From positions 744,001 to 808,000 of the forward strand of contig NZ_CP030034.1 of the NCBI RefSeq assembly GCF_006874625.1: 64,000 nucleotides of DNA, read 5' to 3'. Source of the DNA: Bdellovibrio sp. NC01. GTDB lineage: Bacteria; Bdellovibrionota; Bdellovibrionia; Bdellovibrionales; Bdellovibrionaceae. Position 1 is the stretch's first letter, and each line of letters opens with the position of its first letter. Below are positions 25,581-34,052 of the stretch, piece after piece. Position numbers and translations under genes: made by a program. Below the pieces are notes generated by a model that saw only the letters and a program-made list of their open reading frames with translations, had not been told where the DNA came from and made no database searches.

Positions 25581-26897
25581 TTGAGTAAAGCGAAACGCAG
25601 AAAAATTGTTATTGATACGAACGTTATTCTTTTCGACGCTCAGGCTATTTTGCGTTTTGGAGAAGCTGATGTTCATATCCCTATCTCTGTTATCGAAGAA
25701 GTCGATAAATTCAAAAGAGATCAAGGTGAGAACGGTCGCAATGCTCGTCAATTCAGCCGCTTCATCGACGTTCTTCGTGCGAAGGGCTCTTTAGCAAGTG
25801 GTGTGCAAATTGATAACTCTGAAACGATGGTTTACATCAATACGGATTTGATGTTGGCTGGTATGCCGTCAGAGTTGGATCACCACAAAGCGGACAACCG
25901 TATCTTGAACACTGCTTTGGCTTTGCAAAAACAACATCCACGCTACAAAGTGGAGTTGATTTCTAAAGACATCAATCTTCGTATTAAGGCAGACGTTTAC
26001 GGCGTTATCGCTAAAGACTACGAAACGAATGACATCAACCGCGACGATTTGTACGAAGGCTACCATGAGATCATGGTTTCTCCTGCGCAGATCGACGCTT
26101 TCTATAAAGAAAAACGTTTTGAATCAGATGCAAAATTGTACGCGAATCAGTACGTGATCATGAAGGATTCTGCGAATCCAAATCACTCTGCAATCGGTCG
26201 TTACAGTGCTGCTGAAAAAGCCATCGTTCCGTTGATGCAAGCTGCAGATTCTATCTGGGGTATTCATGCACGAAACGTTGAGCAAGCTTTCGCACTGGAT
26301 TGTTTGTTGAATGACGAAATCATGTTCGTATCGCTGGTGGGTAAAGCTGGTACTGGTAAAACTTTGATGGCGATCGCTGCGGGTCTTCATAAGACGTTGG
26401 ATCAAGGGCAATTCCAAAGATTGCTGGTTTCTCGTCCGATTTTCCCAATGGGCCGCGACATCGGTTACTTGCCGGGTGATATCGAACAAAAATTGAATCC
26501 ATGGATGCAACCCATCTTCGATAACGTTGAGTTTTTGATGGGTGCGGACAAAAAAGCAGCGGGTCGTGCGCAAGAATTAATCAATCAAGGCATGTTGAAC
26601 ATCGAGCCTTTGACTTACATTCGCGGTCGCAGCATTCCGAAGCAATACCTGATCGTTGACGAAGCACAAAACTTGACTCCGCATGAGATCAAGACGATTG
26701 TTACTCGTGCCGGAAGAGGAACAAAAGTCGTTCTTACGGGTGACGTTTATCAGATCGACAATCCTTACGTAGATTCAGCGAACAGCGGTTTGACGTATGC
26801 GGTTGAAAGATTCAAAGGTCACTCGATTGCAGCTCATGTCACTTTGACTAAAGGTGAACGTTCAGAGCTTGCAGAGTTGGCAGCAAATATTCTGTAG
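25581..26897 (+). CDS. PIN-domain PhoH-family ATPase
   Basis: About 438 residues combining an N-terminal PIN ribonuclease domain (KIVIDTNVILFD; acidic residues at EEVDKFK and later) with a C-terminal PhoH ATPase (Walker A GKAGTGKT, SRPIFPMGRDIGYLPGD, Walker B YLIVDEAQNLTPHE, TGDVYQID). Such PhoH2-type proteins unwind and cleave RNA. TTG 25581 is chosen because GGAGGG lies 5 bases before it; an upstream in-frame GTG at 25494 would add about 29 low-complexity residues. A small hairpin CCTCGA/TCGAGG (25541-25557) precedes this start. Confidence 0.88.
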   Translation: MSKAKRRKIVIDTNVILFDAQAILRFGEADVHIPISVIEEVDKFKRDQGENGRNARQFSRFIDVLRAKGSLASGVQIDNSETMVYINTDLMLAGMPSELDHHKADNRILNTALALQKQHPRYKVELISKDINLRIKADVYGVIAKDYETNDINRDDLYEGYHEIMVSPAQIDAFYKEKRFESDAKLYANQYVIMKDSANPNHSAIGRYSAAEKAIVPLMQAADSIWGIHARNVEQAFALDCLLNDEIMFVSLVGKAGTGKTLMAIAAGLHKTLDQGQFQRLLVSRPIFPMGRDIGYLPGDIEQKLNPWMQPIFDNVEFLMGADKKAAGRAQELINQGMLNIEPLTYIRGRSIPKQYLIVDEAQNLTPHEIKTIVTRAGRGTKVVLTGDVYQIDNPYVDSANSGLTYAVERFKGHSIAAHVTLTKGERSELAELAANIL

Positions 26898-26906
26898 GAG
26901 TTAAAA

Positions 26907-27329
26907 ATGGCAGCGAATAAAAACATCGACGTAGGATTTACAAGTTCAGTGACTGTGAAAGTGACTGATAAAATGGTGCACCAGTTTGCAGAGCTTTCTG
27001 GCGACCATAATCCAATCCACTTAGATGATGCATACGCTGCTAAAACTCGTTTCGGTCGTCGTATTGCTCACGGTATGATTTCAGGCGCGTTGATTTCTCG
27101 CGCGCTTGTTGAGTGCATCGGTGGTGGCGGTGTTTATTTGGGTCAATCTTTGAAATTCGTTAATCCGGTTTTCATCGACGACACAATCACAATCACGATC
27201 AAGATCACTGCCGTTCGTAAAGAAAAAGGCATTGCGACTGTCGAAACAAACGTAACGAAGGACAATGGCGACATGGTCGTTAAAGGCGAAGCCGTTATTA
27301 TGGTTGGCCGCGACATGGAACATGCCTAA
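26907..27329 (+). CDS. MaoC-like (R)-enoyl-CoA hydratase
   Basis: A 140-residue hot-dog protein with the hydratase-2 motif: FAELSGDHNPIHLDDAYA (Asp and His catalytic pair) and FGRRIAHGMISGALISR. It should hydrate trans-2-enoyl-CoA to (R)-3-hydroxyacyl-CoA, as PhaJ does. It starts 9 bases after the phoH stop with GGAG before the ATG and overlaps the BLUF gene by 8 bases. Role in fatty acid use or polyester supply is not settled by context. Confidence 0.88.
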   Translation: MAANKNIDVGFTSSVTVKVTDKMVHQFAELSGDHNPIHLDDAYAAKTRFGRRIAHGMISGALISRALVECIGGGGVYLGQSLKFVNPVFIDDTITITIKITAVRKEKGIATVETNVTKDNGDMVVKGEAVIMVGRDMEHA

Positions 27330-27750
27330 GGTTTTTCACCTAATTTATTTAAGTCACGCAGTCGCGGATCTCAGTTACACTGACATCCGCGATATCTTAG
27401 AGACCTCTCGAAAAAATAATTCCCTGGCTGAAACTACCGGCGTATTGATTTATCGCGACGGTTATTTCGTGCAAGTTCTTGAGGGTAACAAGGCAACGGT
27501 TTTAGATCTTGTTGAGAAGATCAAAGAAGACGATCGCAATTATAAACTCAAAGTTCTTGTGCAAACTGAAAGTTCCCAGCGCTATTTCAAAGAATGGTCG
27601 ATGGGATTTTTAGACGGGGATATTGAGGCTAATACAACGGATGCGTTGTTGGATCTTTTTGATATTTGTTATGAGTCTGAAAAAACGGATGAGGCGAAAA
27701 TCATGGAAATGGTAAAGCGCTTTAGTGAATCCGTTCCGCCTTTAAAATAG
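27322..27750 (+). CDS. BLUF-domain blue-light photoreceptor
   Basis: A 142-residue protein that is essentially one BLUF (FAD-binding) domain plus a C-terminal helical tail. The flavin-sensing residues are all present: Tyr9 in HLIYLSHA, Asn32/33 in RKNNSL, Gln51 in YFVQVLEG, and Trp92/Met94 in EWSMGF. ATG 27322 begins inside the end of the hydratase gene (8-base overlap). There is no attached EAL or cyclase domain, so it must signal through a partner protein. Confidence 0.9.
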   Translation: MPKVFHLIYLSHAVADLSYTDIRDILETSRKNNSLAETTGVLIYRDGYFVQVLEGNKATVLDLVEKIKEDDRNYKLKVLVQTESSQRYFKEWSMGFLDGDIEANTTDALLDLFDICYESEKTDEAKIMEMVKRFSESVPPLK

Positions 27751-27765
27751 CTCTTCTAAAAAATA

Positions 27766-27794
27766 AAAAACCCGGTCTTGTGAACCGGGTTTTT
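27766..27794. terminator. Bidirectional intrinsic terminator
   Basis: AAAAACCCGGT and ACCGGGTTTTT form a stem of at least 6 GC-rich plus 5 A-T pairs around loop CTTGTGA, between the convergent BLUF and clostripain-like genes. A-run on one side and T-run on the other allow action in both directions. Confidence 0.9.
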
Positions 27795-27813
27795 CGTTTT
27801 TATGTCTTAAAAA

Positions 27814-29004
27814 TTATTTTTTATTCAAAGTCTTAAGGAATGAACCCCAGTCAGAATTTTTATGGAAGCGTAAACCTTGGTAACGTTCAGCATACTGTGA
27901 ATAGTCGCTGTCATCTGAAGGCAGCCAAACAGAAACACCCCAAGTTTTTTGATCTTGAGTTTGGTCGTTTGAAAGCACAAAGCTGTTTTGTGCAGAACGA
28001 AGAGCTGCGAAAGAAGAGGCAGTGATGCCGCCTTTTTCAAGCTGAGTTAAGAAGTCCAAAGCGTCTCTGTAATCCCAGTTCGTGAAGAACTTCGTATTAC
28101 CTGCTGCCATTTTTGCTTTCGCGATGTCTGAAGCAGAAAGTTTGTTCAAATCGCTACCCACTTGTGCGAAGGCTGCTTCGTAAGCACCGATTTTAGACAA
28201 ATCATATGCTGACATTGTTACGGGTCTTTTGCCGTTGATGCCGCCGTTGTATGAAGCTGTATAGTCTTTTGAAAGAAGAGCTGCCACTTGTGCTGAATTC
28301 AATGAATCAACTTGTGCGGCCCATTTAGTTAGGAACGTGTTGTAAGGCCAGCCGGCACCTGGCTCAACATCTTGTGAACCTACGTAATAGCTAACTGAAT
28401 CTTGCATTTCAGAAGCAACTTCGATCATACCCATCAAGCACGCGTCGGAAGCGTAGATATCTACTTTATGACCGATGATTTTTGCTGACTCTGCCATTGC
28501 TTGAGCCAATTGTTCAGTCGTCATGTAGTTGCCAGTTCTGTCATCCCAAGAGATATCTTGGATATGAGTGCCGTTGTTATTAACACTCGTCAAATGCCAG
28601 CCGTTACCATGATCCCAAACAACGATGAAGTAGTGTTTTGCTGGATAGTTTTGGTTTGCCCAATCAACGAAACGAACAAGTTCTTTCCAGTCACCCATGT
28701 CAGCGCCACCCAAGTTTTGTACAACTGGTGATGTGACTTTCTTTTTGTCGTTATCTTTTTTAACAAGCAGACGTTGCACGTTTGGATTTTTAGCAGAACC
28801 CCATTGAACAAGAATGTTCATCTTGTCTGAAGAACCAACTTCTTCCATTTGGTTGATGTTCTGAGCTCCGAAGCTATCAAGGTTGTTCACACCGTTGATA
28901 AATACTAGGAAGTTCCATTCTTTCATTGGCTCAGCAGCATGTGCGAATGAAGTTCCAATAAGTAACAGAAGGCACACTAGAACGCGCGACAAGTGGTTTG
29001 TCAT
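27814..29004 (-). CDS. Exported clostripain-like (C11) cysteine peptidase
   Basis: A 396-residue protein with a signal peptide (cleavage near SFAHA, residue 23) and the C11 catalytic pair: His in FIVVWDHGNGWH (near 130) and Cys in DIYASDACLMGMIEVA (near 180). The following GSQDVEPGAGWPY is also typical of the family. Clostripains cut after basic residues and are often self-processed; whether this one is cannot be seen. GGAGG precedes the ATG. An exported degradative enzyme fits predation on other bacteria. Confidence 0.9.
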   Translation of the reverse strand: MTNHLSRVLVCLLLLIGTSFAHAAEPMKEWNFLVFINGVNNLDSFGAQNINQMEEVGSSDKMNILVQWGSAKNPNVQRLLVKKDNDKKKVTSPVVQNLGGADMGDWKELVRFVDWANQNYPAKHYFIVVWDHGNGWHLTSVNNNGTHIQDISWDDRTGNYMTTEQLAQAMAESAKIIGHKVDIYASDACLMGMIEVASEMQDSVSYYVGSQDVEPGAGWPYNTFLTKWAAQVDSLNSAQVAALLSKDYTASYNGGINGKRPVTMSAYDLSKIGAYEAAFAQVGSDLNKLSASDIAKAKMAAGNTKFFTNWDYRDALDFLTQLEKGGITASSFAALRSAQNSFVLSNDQTQDQKTWGVSVWLPSDDSDYSQYAERYQGLRFHKNSDWGSFLKTLNKK

Positions 29005-29155
29005 TTTTCCTCCGTGAAAAATGTGTCAGGCGCCAGTGTAGCTCCAATTTGGAACTGGACCAAGCAATAACTCACATTTGATAAGACCTTCGCTCGATCT
29101 AGATTGTTGATCCTTAGCTGCGCGAACGTCTAGTATTCACTTTGGAAAAGCAGTT

Positions 29156-29422
29156 CTATTCATGATGACGAAGTTTTGCTTTCTCGTCTGATTGTTCAGC
29201 AGTGCCACCAGTTCCTGAACCCGATACGGCTCCAGTTCCTTGTGTGCGATTTAATTTTTTCCCTTTGGTGCCCGTGCCCTTTTTCTCAGTCGTATGGGGC
29301 GAGTCACCTTCGTGGCCTTGCTCCATAGGTGGGCCGCTCATGTTATCTTTTTCTGCTGGTTGCGCGTGCGAGTTCAGTGCAAAGAAGAGCGATAGAATGG
29401 AAAGTGCGATCAGATGTTTCAT
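29156..29422 (-). CDS. Small exported Gly/Lys/Thr-rich protein
   Basis: An 88-residue protein with a signal peptide (MKHLIALSILSLFFALNSHA) and a low-complexity mature region rich in Gly, Lys, Thr and His. GGAGGT lies 4 bases before ATG 29422, better than the upstream in-frame start at 29434. It resembles in style, not in sequence, the small charged exported protein at 18307. No family recognised. Confidence 0.6.
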   Translation of the reverse strand: MKHLIALSILSLFFALNSHAQPAEKDNMSGPPMEQGHEGDSPHTTEKKGTGTKGKKLNRTQGTGAVSGSGTGGTAEQSDEKAKLRHHE

Positions 29423-29443
29423 GCGAACCTCCATATAAGAAGG

Positions 29444-30010
29444 TTAGCGATTTCTACACATCATAAGAAGGGAATGATAGTTGTTCTTCACCAATTGCTG
29501 ACTGCCGGTCAGACGTGCGATTTGCAACGAACCTTGCACCATACTTAAGATCAAGTTCGCAACTTCCGGTATCTTAAGTCCCTTACGAAGGTCGCCATCA
29601 GAAACACATTCGCGCAGAACTTGTTCGATCCATTCCTTCTGTCCTTTATGGAGTTCAAGCAAGGCCGTTTTCATTTTTGTGCCCAAAGTGTTGTAGTCGA
29701 TGCAAAACACACCAGTCGGGCAGACCTTCATTTTATCTGATGACATATCTTGGAACATGTCGAAGAAACGTTCTAGCTTCGTTAGAGCTTTCACTTCACC
29801 CAGCGAAAGCGTCCATTGTAGAAATGCATCTTCATAATCTGAAATCAGAGCTAAACCCAGGTCTTCTTTTGAGCTAAAGTAATAATGCAAACTGGCTTTG
29901 CGGATACCCAAATCGTCAGCGATATCCTGGAAGCTAAATCCATTAAATCCTTTTAGTTGGAGCTGAGCTTTGGCGCTTTTAATCGCTTGTGTTTTAGTAT
30001 CCATGGGCAT
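29444..30010 (-). CDS. TetR-family transcriptional repressor
   Basis: A 188-residue regulator. The N-terminal helix-turn-helix is textbook TetR (GFNGFSFQDIADDLGIRKAS, then LHYYFSSKEDLGLAL), with a helical ligand-binding domain behind it. It is divergent from a thiolase gene with a perfect palindrome immediately upstream of its own start, so self-repression and control of the thiolase are likely. The ligand may be an acyl-CoA or fatty acid, by analogy to FadR-type TetR proteins; this is inference. ATG 30004 is an alternative start. Confidence 0.9.
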   Translation of the reverse strand: MPMDTKTQAIKSAKAQLQLKGFNGFSFQDIADDLGIRKASLHYYFSSKEDLGLALISDYEDAFLQWTLSLGEVKALTKLERFFDMFQDMSSDKMKVCPTGVFCIDYNTLGTKMKTALLELHKGQKEWIEQVLRECVSDGDLRKGLKIPEVANLILSMVQGSLQIARLTGSQQLVKNNYHSLLMMCRNR

Positions 30011-30012
30011 AT

Positions 30013-30032
30013 TCTACCTACCAGTAGGTAGA
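30013..30032. promoter_or_regulatory. TetR-type operator palindrome
   Basis: TCTACCTAC-CA-GTAGGTAGA: 9-base perfect arms around a 2-base centre, placed 2 bases upstream of the repressor start and 47 bases before the thiolase start. The sequence is of the kind bound by TetR-family repressors and would block the repressor's own ribosome-binding region. Confidence 0.82.
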
Positions 30033-30079
30033 TAATCAAGGCCTCGAATACGAGGTTTCTGACACAAAAGGATTTCCTT

Positions 30080-31366
30080 ATGATGAAAACGAAACAAATG
30101 CGACCTGTAGCGATCATCGCGGGTTCAAGAACTCCATTCACGAAATCAATGGGTCTGTATTCGCGCATTTCGAATCAACAGTTAATGACAGCAACAATTC
30201 GCAATCTTGTAGAGAAAACGAATCTTCAAGGTCAACGCCTTGGCGACGTCGCTTTGGGTGCAGTTATGAAGAATGCTTCTGACTGGAACTTGGCGCGTGA
30301 GTCAGTTTTGGGTTCAGCTTTGGATCCTCATACTCCGGGTTACGACGTACAACGTGCCTGCGGTACAGGTTTGGAAACTGCTTGGCAAATCGGTTTGAAG
30401 ATTGCTTCAGGTGCGATGGAAAGCGGTATCGCTGGTGGTACTGATACAAACTCTGACATCGCAGGGGTTTTGCCGCACAGATTTTCGTGGATCATGATGG
30501 ATGCACAAAAAGAAAAATCTGTCCTAGGTCGTATCGCAAAATTTGCGGAATTAAGACCAAAAGATTTGAAACCAAAATTCCCAGCAGTGGTTGAGCCGCG
30601 CACAGGCCTTTCAATGGGTCAGCATACAGAATTGATGGTTCAAGAGTGGGGCATTTCACAATTGGAACAAGATAAGATTGCATTGGCATCCCACCAAAAC
30701 GCCGACAAAGCGTGGAAAGCGGGCTTCTTTGACGATCTTGTTTTTGAATTCAAAAATTTGAAAAAAGATACGATCGTTCGTGGTGATACAAGTCTTGAAA
30801 AGCTAGCGAAGTTAAAACCAGCATTCGACTTCACAGGCAAGGGCACGTTGACAGCAGGGAACAGTACGGCATTGACGGACGGTGCGGCTGCGGTTCTTCT
30901 TGGTAGCGAAGACTTTGCACAAAAGCATAATCTTCCAGTTCTTGCTTACTTGGTTGATGCGGAAGTGGCAGCGGTTGATTACGTCGCTGGTGAAGGCTTG
31001 TTGATGGCACCAACCTATGCAGTAGCTCGTATGCTTCGTAGAAATAATTTGAAACTCCAAGATTTTGATTTCTATGAAATTCACGAAGCATTCGCGGGCC
31101 AAGTCGCTTGTACTTTGAAAGCATGGGAAACTGAAGAATATTGCGTGAACAGACTTGGCGAGCCCGGTGCACTAGGTTCCATCGACCGCAGTAAATTGAA
31201 TGTGAACGGCGGAAGTTTGGCTCTTGGTCATCCATTCGCAGCGACAGGTGGACGCATTCTTGTGAGTCTTGCAAAAATGCTTGCACAAAAAGGTTCGGGT
31301 CGCGGTTTGATTTCGATCTGTACTGCGGGCGGTATGGGCGTAACTGCTATCGTTGAACGTCCATAA
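30080..31366 (+). CDS. Acetyl-CoA C-acyltransferase (thiolase, FadI-like)
   Basis: A 428-residue thiolase. The acyl-accepting cysteine is in VQRACGTGLETA (near residue 92), the catalytic His in LALGHPFAATGGR (near 380) and the second Cys in ISICTAGGMG (near 412). Length and the insertion pattern fit the FadI branch that works in beta-oxidation, though a biosynthetic thiolase cannot be ruled out. The TetR operator upstream suggests induction by an acyl-CoA-type signal. No fadJ-type partner is adjacent. Confidence 0.9.
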   Translation: MMKTKQMRPVAIIAGSRTPFTKSMGLYSRISNQQLMTATIRNLVEKTNLQGQRLGDVALGAVMKNASDWNLARESVLGSALDPHTPGYDVQRACGTGLETAWQIGLKIASGAMESGIAGGTDTNSDIAGVLPHRFSWIMMDAQKEKSVLGRIAKFAELRPKDLKPKFPAVVEPRTGLSMGQHTELMVQEWGISQLEQDKIALASHQNADKAWKAGFFDDLVFEFKNLKKDTIVRGDTSLEKLAKLKPAFDFTGKGTLTAGNSTALTDGAAAVLLGSEDFAQKHNLPVLAYLVDAEVAAVDYVAGEGLLMAPTYAVARMLRRNNLKLQDFDFYEIHEAFAGQVACTLKAWETEEYCVNRLGEPGALGSIDRSKLNVNGGSLALGHPFAATGGRILVSLAKMLAQKGSGRGLISICTAGGMGVTAIVERP

Positions 31367-31432
31367 AAATATCTCTCATTAGTTTCATGACATCTCTCCT
31401 AATAATACTTAGGATTACAAGGGAGAGGTGTC

Positions 31433-32563
31433 GTGTTCGCTAAATTCTTTCTCTTCATGTTATTGTTCGTTGGCTCTGTGAGTTTTGCACAAAGCACTCA
31501 AAGCACGCCTTCGCCAGAAGAGATGTTAGGCGAAAAGCCGATTCCTAAGCCACCTACGGCTCCAGCTGGAACGACAACAAATCTACCTCCAGCACCGTCA
31601 TCAGAAAAAACGATGACCAACACGTTGATCACACCCGCGGCAGAAGCCAAACCAAAAAAGAAAAAGAAAAGACTGAAAGGTCCTGTCGATACCGAGCCTG
31701 AAGATTTCGAAAAAGAGCCTGAACCGGCAAAGCCCTTGATCGAACGCGCCGCTGATTATTTGCAAGGTCCGCAAGAAGGCATGTCAGATCGCGTGATCGT
31801 TCTTGCCAATGAAGTCGACCGTTTGTTCGGTACCACTCGTGCCTTGGATGAATACTACGAAAGCAGTTTGCGTATTTATCAAACGTCTTACGTGAATTCG
31901 AAAGGTTCTGGGTCCTATGATATTTCTACCAATTTAAATTTAAGTTTGCCGAATTGGAAAGACACGGAAAAGAAGTTTCAAAATTGGTGGAATGGTCCGC
32001 AGGACGACGAAGGCAAAGTGACCCAAAAGGAATTTAAAGAAGCCAACCCTTGGGAATTCAACCAAGGTGTTAATCTTCGCTTCAGTCGTCCTGTTGCTTA
32101 CGGTGCTTTAGCGCGTGTAAGTAAGAACTTTTTAACTGGCGATGTCGTGAATCACTTTTATCAACAAGTCGGTTGGGATTCCGATCGTTTGTGGGAGTCT
32201 GTGACGTCACTAACGAATGACTATGCCTTAGATCGTAAGTTGCTGTTTCGTTTTCTTGATGAGGCGGATTGGGGAATTAGCGATGAAAAATTTAATTCTT
32301 ATCACGGGCCTTCACTGATCTATACCATCAATCGTGTCAGCTTAACGTCATTCGATTTACGTTTGATCACGATCATTGAAGACAACAATCTTTACACTGA
32401 TAACTACACCGCAGGCATCACTTATCGTACCGCTGTGTTGCCATTGAATTGGCTGTTCGTGCAAATCACGCCAGAGCTATCATGGCCACGCCGCGAACAC
32501 TTCACTGCAACCTGGACAATGTATTTCGAAATCGAAATCGTCTTCGGTAGCGTGAAACAATAA
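31433..32563 (+). CDS. Exported protein, possibly outer-membrane, unknown function
   Basis: A 376-residue protein with a GTG start and signal peptide (MFAKFFLFMLLFVGSVSFA). Residues 20-95 are Pro/Thr/Lys-rich (PKKKKKR run), and from about residue 115 the sequence alternates as membrane strands might (DISTNLNLSLPNW, QGVNLRFSRPVAYGAL, ITYRTAVLPLNWLFVQ, TWTMYFEIEIVFG). I recognise no family. The ribosome-binding GGGAGAGG (31421-31428) can pair with CTCTCC at 31394-31399, a possible translational control. Confidence 0.75.
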   Translation: MFAKFFLFMLLFVGSVSFAQSTQSTPSPEEMLGEKPIPKPPTAPAGTTTNLPPAPSSEKTMTNTLITPAAEAKPKKKKKRLKGPVDTEPEDFEKEPEPAKPLIERAADYLQGPQEGMSDRVIVLANEVDRLFGTTRALDEYYESSLRIYQTSYVNSKGSGSYDISTNLNLSLPNWKDTEKKFQNWWNGPQDDEGKVTQKEFKEANPWEFNQGVNLRFSRPVAYGALARVSKNFLTGDVVNHFYQQVGWDSDRLWESVTSLTNDYALDRKLLFRFLDEADWGISDEKFNSYHGPSLIYTINRVSLTSFDLRLITIIEDNNLYTDNYTAGITYRTAVLPLNWLFVQITPELSWPRREHFTATWTMYFEIEIVFGSVKQ

Positions 32564-32575
32564 AAAAAGCCCAAA

Positions 32576-32604
32576 AAAAAGAGAGTGTTGCCACTCCCTT
32601 TTTA
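32576..32604. terminator. Bidirectional terminator
   Basis: GAGTG (32583-32587) pairs with CACTC (32592-32596) across loop TTGC, with a long A-run before and TTTTT after. It lies between the convergent exported-protein and lpdA genes. Confidence 0.7.
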
Positions 32605-32626
32605 AATTCAAAATTTAAAATCTGAA

Positions 32627-34051
32627 TTAGTGTTTCAAAGGTTTTTGGATGATGTGGATCGCGTGGCCCAAAGTTGCCTCTGCGCACTCCATGATCGTTT
32701 CGCCCAAAGTTGGATGCGGATGGATCGACAAAGCAAGATCTTCGATTCTTGCGCCCATTTCGATTGCAAGAACTGCTTCAGAGATCAAGTTTGAAGCTTC
32801 AGGACCCACGATGTGAACGCCCAACAAAACATGTGTTTTCTTGTCAGCGATCATTTTCACGAAACCTTCAGTTTCCATCATGCTCACAGCACGGCCGTTC
32901 GCGCCGAATGGGAATTTACCGATCAATAGATCGTTGTAGCCCTTCGCTTTCGCTTCAGCTTCAGTCATACCCGCAGATGCGATTTCTGGATCTGTAAATA
33001 CAACCGCTGGAACTGTTTTCGCATCGTAAACACGGTTTGCACCAGAGATCACTTCAGCAACCAACACACCTTCGTGTGAAGCTTTATGCGCAAGCATTGG
33101 TTGGCCCGCGATATCGCCGATAGCAAAGATGTTTTGCACGTTTGTTCTGCGTTGAGCATCCACTTTTACGAAGCCACGCTCGTCAACAGCAATGCCTGCT
33201 GCTTTCAAGTTCGCTTGGTCACCGTTTGGACGACGTCCTACAGTTACAAGAATCTTATCGCATTTAACAACTTCGTCTTTACCGTTGATTTCAACAGTAA
33301 CCTCGTAGCCGTCTTTAACTTTTTTCTGAGATTTAGCTTTCGCACCGTACATGATTTTTACGCCCGCTTTATCAAGCTTACGTACAACCACGTTTGCGCA
33401 ATCTGGATCAACAACACCAGCCAATAGAGAAGGCATCGCTTCGATCACAGTCACTTCAGTACCTAGTTTACGAAGGTACGAAGAGATTTCCAAACCGATG
33501 TAACCACCACCGATAACTGCAACACGTTTTGGGATTTCGTCGAATGCCAAAGCGCCAGTAGACGAGCAAATATCTTTTTCGTCGAATTTGAAACCAGGGA
33601 TTTCAATTGGACGAGAACCCGTTGCTACGATGAAGTATTTTGATTGGATCGCTTCCGTACCAGAAGACGATTTTACAGAGATTTCTTTAGAAGATTTGAA
33701 TTCAGCGTCGCCCTTGATGTGAGTGACACCGTAACCTTTAAGAAGTTGACCAACACCGCCAGACATTTTGTCACATACGGATTGTTTCCACTTCACAAGT
33801 TGTTTCATATCAACGTTGATATCGCCTTTGATCATCAAGCCCATATCTTTGAAGTTATGTTGAGCTTTATGAAGAAGGTGAGTTGCCGTGATCATTGCTT
33901 TTGATGGGATACAACCCACGTTCAAGCACACGCCACCCAAGAATTCTCTTTCGATAACTGCTGTTTTAAAACCAAGCTGAGCAGAGCGGATAGCGGCGAC
34001 ATAACCGCCAGGACCCGCACCGATTACTACTACGTCAAAAGATTGAGCCAT
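32627..34051 (-). CDS. lpdA: Dihydrolipoyl dehydrogenase (E3)
   Basis: Re-oxidises dihydrolipoamide in 2-oxoacid dehydrogenase complexes. The 474-residue flavoprotein has the FAD loop VIGAGPGGYVAA, the redox pair GGVCLNVGCIPSKA (CxxxxC), the NAD loop VIGGGYIGLEI, an FAIGDIAGQPMLAHKA segment and the C-terminal His-Glu pair in SIHPHPTLGETIME. It follows the E2 gene by one base in the same operon. E1 genes are not in the window. Confidence 0.97.
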   Translation of the reverse strand: MAQSFDVVVIGAGPGGYVAAIRSAQLGFKTAVIEREFLGGVCLNVGCIPSKAMITATHLLHKAQHNFKDMGLMIKGDINVDMKQLVKWKQSVCDKMSGGVGQLLKGYGVTHIKGDAEFKSSKEISVKSSSGTEAIQSKYFIVATGSRPIEIPGFKFDEKDICSSTGALAFDEIPKRVAVIGGGYIGLEISSYLRKLGTEVTVIEAMPSLLAGVVDPDCANVVVRKLDKAGVKIMYGAKAKSQKKVKDGYEVTVEINGKDEVVKCDKILVTVGRRPNGDQANLKAAGIAVDERGFVKVDAQRRTNVQNIFAIGDIAGQPMLAHKASHEGVLVAEVISGANRVYDAKTVPAVVFTDPEIASAGMTEAEAKAKGYNDLLIGKFPFGANGRAVSMMETEGFVKMIADKKTHVLLGVHIVGPEASNLISEAVLAIEMGARIEDLALSIHPHPTLGETIMECAEATLGHAIHIIQKPLKH

Positions 34052-34052
34052 A

